Made by a program: the position numbers and the translations under genes
From: SAR202 cluster bacterium
Lineage (GTDB): Bacteria > Chloroflexota > Dehalococcoidia > Lucifugimonadales > UBA3495
NCBI GenBank assembly: GCA_013204585.1
Contig: JABMNL010000033.1
Location: 1-64,000 of the forward strand
Direction: 5' to 3'
Length of the DNA stretch: 64,000 nt
The notes under the pieces: generated by a model
Told to the model about the DNA's origin: nothing
What the model saw: the letters and a program-made list of their open reading frames with translations, nothing else
Database searches by the model: none
Part shown: one piece after another, positions 60,687 to 64,000 of the stretch
Layout: each line of letters opens with the position of its first letter
Position numbering within the stretch: the first letter of the stretch is position 1

Positions 60687-62258
60687 TTGGCAGACAACCA
60701 TCGGCAATTGCCGGAACAAATGGATGCACAAATGACTAAACATGCAGTAGGTCAAACAATTGATCTAGACAGAGACCAACGCCCGGCGGAAACTTCGGCT
60801 AAAGGGGCGATCGAAACAGTCCAGGAACTTTCCAATGTGTTGGACGGGACGTTGCGAGCGCAGACTGCCGAAAATACCCACCAGGATTTTGCCTCCTTGG
60901 TGGGGGTACTGCGGCGAATTAAGAAAGTTAATCCTCATCAACACATGACCGGTTCCATTGGCGGACCAAGCTTGTTGGAATTGGTTGCTGGAATTTACCG
61001 CCGGGACCCTGAAGTAGGAAACCGGTTCCTGGACTACGTGACTGACATGGGGATGCTACGGCTGGCGGAGAGAAAAGGCTTCTTCATGAACTCCGATGCG
61101 GCCATTGCGCGCTGGATGGAACCGAGGGTCCGCCTACCGGGCAAACCTGGCGAATTCGCCGCCAGCGATCGTCATCTCGACATGGCCCGCCTCGCCTTCC
61201 AAAGCAGCAACGTCCACGCCTTGGAACTGTTCCACGAGGCCTACCGGCAGGTGGCCTTGGAGAATTTCGCCGACGGTGTAGGTGAGGTTTGGTACCGCAC
61301 CACCTTGGGTGACCAAGATGATGGTCAGTACGCCCGGGCAGCTTTGAACGGGGCCATCAGCGCCCAAGAAGAAACCCACGGCCGACTTAAAGTCCGTTTC
61401 TTAGCTGGAACCCGCAAGCTGCTGGCTGCCTCGCCGGATACCTCGGGTGATAGCGATTCAAGCCAGGGGAGTCCCTTTGGCGGTGCCCTAAATCTTCTTC
61501 AAGAAAATGCTGATGATTCCGGCATGGTTTTGGGAATAGACAGTGTTGGCGTTGACGCAGATTGGAAGCCCGAGCAGCAAGAATCGCTGCGCAAACAGGC
61601 TGCCGTCGGGAACCTATGGGTGGCGGTGCACTTCGCCGAGTCCTGGCCTAAGGGCGGTCTGCTCGACACCCTGGAAAGACTGGAACAACTGATTCGTTAC
61701 GGGGTGATTGACCACCTGGACAACTCTAACGCCCTATTCGCGACGCCGGACGAAAACTCAGGCACTAAGGCCTATGCCGAGTGTGATTGGAGAGTAATTA
61801 CCTACCTGCAGCACCACATATTTGGTCTGCTGACGAAACGCGGTATTCCACTGGGGATAAACCCGACCAGCAACGACTGGCTGACGCGGTCGCTGCGGGC
61901 GAAAGAAGGCTGGCGCTTTCGCAAGTTCGATGAACTTCTTGGAGAAGGGTTGCCGTCTGTTCTAGAAATGATGGTCTGCGGCGAAGAGACCCCGGACCGT
62001 TTGCGAATAGTTGTGGGCAACGACAATAGCCGCATTTACCCGTCCCGAATTGAAGGAACTCACCTGACGGTGAGTGAAGAGCTTGCCTCAATGTGGAATG
62101 CACCGGGGCGGGCAGTACCCGGGCAGACCAACGGTAGCGTTTATGGCGTTATCCCCACTAACGGAATTTCCAGGCTTGTCCTCAACGGCCTAGAGCTTGC
62201 CGATGTGGGCCGCGCCCAAACGCTGCCATTGCTTGCCGAATCAAGGAGCGTAAGTTAA
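60687..62258 (+). CDS. Divergent adenosine-deaminase-superfamily amidohydrolase
   Basis: 523 aa from a TTG with GGAG at 60677-60680. After an 80-residue leader, VNPHQHMTGSIGG matches the HxHxxGS metal motif (His84, His86). GIDSVGVD follows the ADA GIDLAG pattern. VAVHFAES holds the third metal His (315) and catalytic Glu (318) of HAGE. IDHLDNSN has His343, GIPLGINPTSN matches the ICPTSN loop, and VVGNDNS has the metal Asp446. All catalytic residues of adenosine deaminase are kept though the substrate pocket differs. In an operon with pterin genes it may deaminate a pterin or purine derivative. Confidence 0.8.
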   Translation: MADNHRQLPEQMDAQMTKHAVGQTIDLDRDQRPAETSAKGAIETVQELSNVLDGTLRAQTAENTHQDFASLVGVLRRIKKVNPHQHMTGSIGGPSLLELVAGIYRRDPEVGNRFLDYVTDMGMLRLAERKGFFMNSDAAIARWMEPRVRLPGKPGEFAASDRHLDMARLAFQSSNVHALELFHEAYRQVALENFADGVGEVWYRTTLGDQDDGQYARAALNGAISAQEETHGRLKVRFLAGTRKLLAASPDTSGDSDSSQGSPFGGALNLLQENADDSGMVLGIDSVGVDADWKPEQQESLRKQAAVGNLWVAVHFAESWPKGGLLDTLERLEQLIRYGVIDHLDNSNALFATPDENSGTKAYAECDWRVITYLQHHIFGLLTKRGIPLGINPTSNDWLTRSLRAKEGWRFRKFDELLGEGLPSVLEMMVCGEETPDRLRIVVGNDNSRIYPSRIEGTHLTVSEELASMWNAPGRAVPGQTNGSVYGVIPTNGISRLVLNGLELADVGRAQTLPLLAESRSVS

Positions 62259-62261
62259 CCC

Positions 62262-63176
62262 ATGTGGATGCTCCTTGCATTAGCGAATGCCGCAATTTTC
62301 GCCTCAATGGCTGTCATCGACAAAAGGCTGATTGACCGGTATGTGCCAAGCCTTCCCAGTTACTACGTTTGGATCGGCTTTTCCGTGTTGATTTACGGCA
62401 TCGTTTTCATGGCGATTGATGGGATTCCAGACACTGATCACCTCGGCCACACCATCGTAGCTGGGCTGTCCGGTCTTTCCTGGGGCCTCGCTTTGGCGAT
62501 GATGTTCTTGGGTTACAAACTGCAGGAAGTGTCTAGGGCCAGCGCAATGGTCTTTACCTTCCCCGTATTTGTCGCGCTGTTTGCCGTGGTCTTCATGGGC
62601 GAATCGTTGGTCCCACTGCAATGGGTCGCAATCACCGTGGTCATTGCAGGCGGCGTGTTGATTTCGATGACTGGCCCGGCAACTAGCAAGGCGAAATTAA
62701 CCAAAATAATACCGGTGCTTCTCTGCGCCAGCTTGCTTATCGCCACTGGGCACCTGACAGCCAAGTACGCCTTGGAAGAAGTTTCGGTGCCTTTGGTGAC
62801 CTCGCTGCACTTTCTAGGAGTGGCGGCAGTCCTACTGTTCTTCTGGCGTCGGGACACTGTCTCCAATCTTCGCCGGGCCATGTCGCACAAAGAGGCTTTA
62901 ATTTTGATGCTGGTGGCTGAAGGAGTGCTGGCACCGGCGGCCCTATTAGCGCAGATCTTTGCAACCAAGTTGGGGCCGGTATCCCTAGTCGCCACCATCA
63001 CCGGAACCCATCCGATTTTTGTGGTGTTTTACACCGCAGTGTTGAGCATGTCCGGGCTCAGAATTATGAACGAATCGCTAAACCGGAACACCTTGGCGGT
63101 GAAGGCTGCATCGGTGGCAATGATTATCGGCGGCGTCGCATCCCTTGGCCTATTAGCTGAGGGGACGATTGGGTGA
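62262..63176 (+). CDS. EamA-family (DMT) transporter
   Basis: 304 aa, about ten membrane helices in two EamA halves: LALANAAIFASMAVIDKRLI at the start and KIIPVLLCASLLIATGHLTA opening the second half. FVALFAVVFMGESLVPLQW is the typical end of the first half. It starts 3 bases after the ADA-like gene, so it is certainly in that operon and may export or take up the pathway product. Confidence 0.85.
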   Translation: MWMLLALANAAIFASMAVIDKRLIDRYVPSLPSYYVWIGFSVLIYGIVFMAIDGIPDTDHLGHTIVAGLSGLSWGLALAMMFLGYKLQEVSRASAMVFTFPVFVALFAVVFMGESLVPLQWVAITVVIAGGVLISMTGPATSKAKLTKIIPVLLCASLLIATGHLTAKYALEEVSVPLVTSLHFLGVAAVLLFFWRRDTVSNLRRAMSHKEALILMLVAEGVLAPAALLAQIFATKLGPVSLVATITGTHPIFVVFYTAVLSMSGLRIMNESLNRNTLAVKAASVAMIIGGVASLGLLAEGTIG

Positions 63177-63240
63177 ACTCTAATTCACGTTGAATAACGG
63201 CATCATTCAAGTTCAGGTAAGCGCAGGCTTCTAAATAAAT

Positions 63241-63270
63241 CAGGCACGGGCAGGCACTGGCAGGCACGGG
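63241..63270. repeat. Short GCAGGCACGG tandem repeat
   Basis: Three imperfect 10-base units (CAGGCACGGG, CAGGCACTGG, CAGGCACGGG) between the DMT and lipoprotein genes. Same style as the other micro-repeats in the window. Confidence 0.7.
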
Positions 63271-63312
63271 TCTGTTTACAACTTTCAGAGGCTTAAAAAT
63301 TAGGAGGACCAA

Positions 63313-63894
63313 ATGGTTCAGAACATGAGACGGCACATACATATCTTGGCGGTAATGGTAGTAATCATCGGGGCTATCGCTGCTTGTGGTGGCGGTTCCT
63401 CGGCAGCTTCTTACGAGACTGTAACGGCCGCGAGCATCAAGTCCGGGGACGCCATACCCGCCCCGACTGGCGATGTGATTATCACAATGTTGGGAGACCT
63501 TAACGTCACCAACTCGGGCGATACCCTGGAGCTTGATATGCCCACCCTGGAAGGGTTCGGCTTGGTCAAATACACGGTAAACGATCCCTGGCTTAACGCA
63601 GAAAATACGTACACCGGAGTGCTCATTTCCGACCTACGCAAGGCCCTTGGAGCATCTAGCTCCGCCACTAGCCTGCTCTTTACCGCCCTGGACGATTATC
63701 AGGTCGATATCAGCCTAGAGGACGTGGAAAAGTGGCCGATTCTGTTGGCTACCCGGAATAACGGCGAATATATGGATATCGAGAATTCCGGCCCCACCCG
63801 GGTGATATTCCCCTACGACGCTTTCCCCGAGATAGACAGAGTCTCCTACAAAGATTTATGGATTTGGAACATCAAGAGCGTAGAGGTCCGGTAA
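63313..63894 (+). CDS. Lipoprotein with molybdopterin-oxidoreductase-like (SUOX) fold
   Basis: 193 aa with AGGAGG 5 bases before the ATG. VVIIGAIAACGGGSS is a lipoprotein signal. The mature part (VIITMLGDLNVTN, TYTGVLISDLRKALGA, ATRNNGEYMDIENSGPTRVI, KDLWIWNIKSVEVR) resembles the small sulfite-oxidase-like domain that in its free form often lacks the cofactor Cys; none is seen here. Function unknown, probably outside the cell membrane. It may be the last gene of the preceding operon or independent. Confidence 0.65.
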   Translation: MVQNMRRHIHILAVMVVIIGAIAACGGGSSAASYETVTAASIKSGDAIPAPTGDVIITMLGDLNVTNSGDTLELDMPTLEGFGLVKYTVNDPWLNAENTYTGVLISDLRKALGASSSATSLLFTALDDYQVDISLEDVEKWPILLATRNNGEYMDIENSGPTRVIFPYDAFPEIDRVSYKDLWIWNIKSVEVR

Positions 63895-63951
63895 AGACAT
63901 GACTTGTACGTCCCTGTTCGGACACCTCTTCCCGGCAGGGAAACTTACTGA

Positions 63952-63985
63952 CCAATCAGCCGGAACCCTCCCAGCGGCTGATTGG
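63952..63985 (+). terminator. Hairpin after the lipoprotein gene
   Basis: CCAATCAGCCG (63952-63962) and CGGCTGATTGG (63975-63985) form a perfect 11-bp stem with a 12-base loop. No T tract follows before the window ends, so it is a possible terminator or processing hairpin. Confidence 0.5.
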
Positions 63986-64000
63986 CCCAAGGACGGTAGA

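Overview
The window is a GC-rich bacterial chromosome segment that most resembles a free-living, probably marine, Chloroflexota of the Dehalococcoidia/SAR202 type. This is inferred from gene content, not from a marker-gene tree: an alkyl-DHAP-synthase-like FAD oxidase, Ldh-family and LLM-type oxidoreductases, DUF1501/DUF1800 and NHL proteins, a mycothiol-isomerase-like protein, many VOC, DinB and CMD small enzymes, and interspersed hairpin repeats. Most of the window is ordinary core genome with short intergenic gaps and frequent GTG or TTG starts.

Layout. 1-418: three kinds of interspersed repeat. 0.4-6 kb (mostly minus): RecB/Cas4-like nuclease, MFS transporter, FAD oxidase, ABM-like protein, NhaA. 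6.2-8.1 kb (plus): threonine synthase with a NIL-domain protein and a MoaD-like carrier ending GGF. 8.2-17.8 kb: tgt, a TauE exporter, aroK / zinc-finger-CAP protein / aroB, VOC enzymes, a DMT transporter, yqeY-purQ. 18.2-25.3 kb: purA, dapB-asd-dapA, rpsO-pnp. 25.5-27.5 kb: two metabolic genes and two tRNAs (Arg-CCG, Pro-TGG). 27.5-31 kb: accessory DNA with an HTH remnant, an RHH/partner gene pair, an orphan membrane protein and an ISNCY-type insertion sequence with a split transposase. 31-35 kb: universal stress proteins plus a phosphotransferase/P-loop kinase fusion. 35-39.6 kb: an Aap-type amino-acid ABC operon. 39.6-41 kb: a gene-free stretch with dense palindromes, ending in a tRNA-Arg 3' half that looks like an integrase attachment scar. 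41-49.7 kb: arylsulfotransferase-like, NHL, DUF1501, DUF1800, hydrolase, DinB and PEP-mutase-family genes. 49.8-58.3 kb: a peptide-type ABC transporter split over both strands around an LLM oxidoreductase and an OsmC gene. 58.5-64 kb: a PCYCGC protein, then an operon of a PTPS-like enzyme, FolE2, an adenosine-deaminase-like protein and a DMT transporter, then a lipoprotein.

The most notable observation is two genes that ordinary gene calling would truncate at an in-frame TGA. The OsmC gene (minus, 54849-55358) and the PCYCGC gene (plus, 58489-58977) each carry TGA exactly where the family has a redox cysteine, the same frame continues with the conserved C-terminal half, and a short hairpin with a G at the start of its apical loop lies 20-21 nt downstream, as in a bacterial SECIS. 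I read both as selenoproteins. The second would have a Sec-Gly-Ile-Cys redox motif.

Two small operons may encode uncommon pathways. In thrC-NIL-MoaD, a sulfur carrier is paired with a PLP enzyme. In the PTPS/FolE2/ADA-like/DMT operon, the PTPS catalytic Cys is replaced by Asp while the other catalytic residues are kept.
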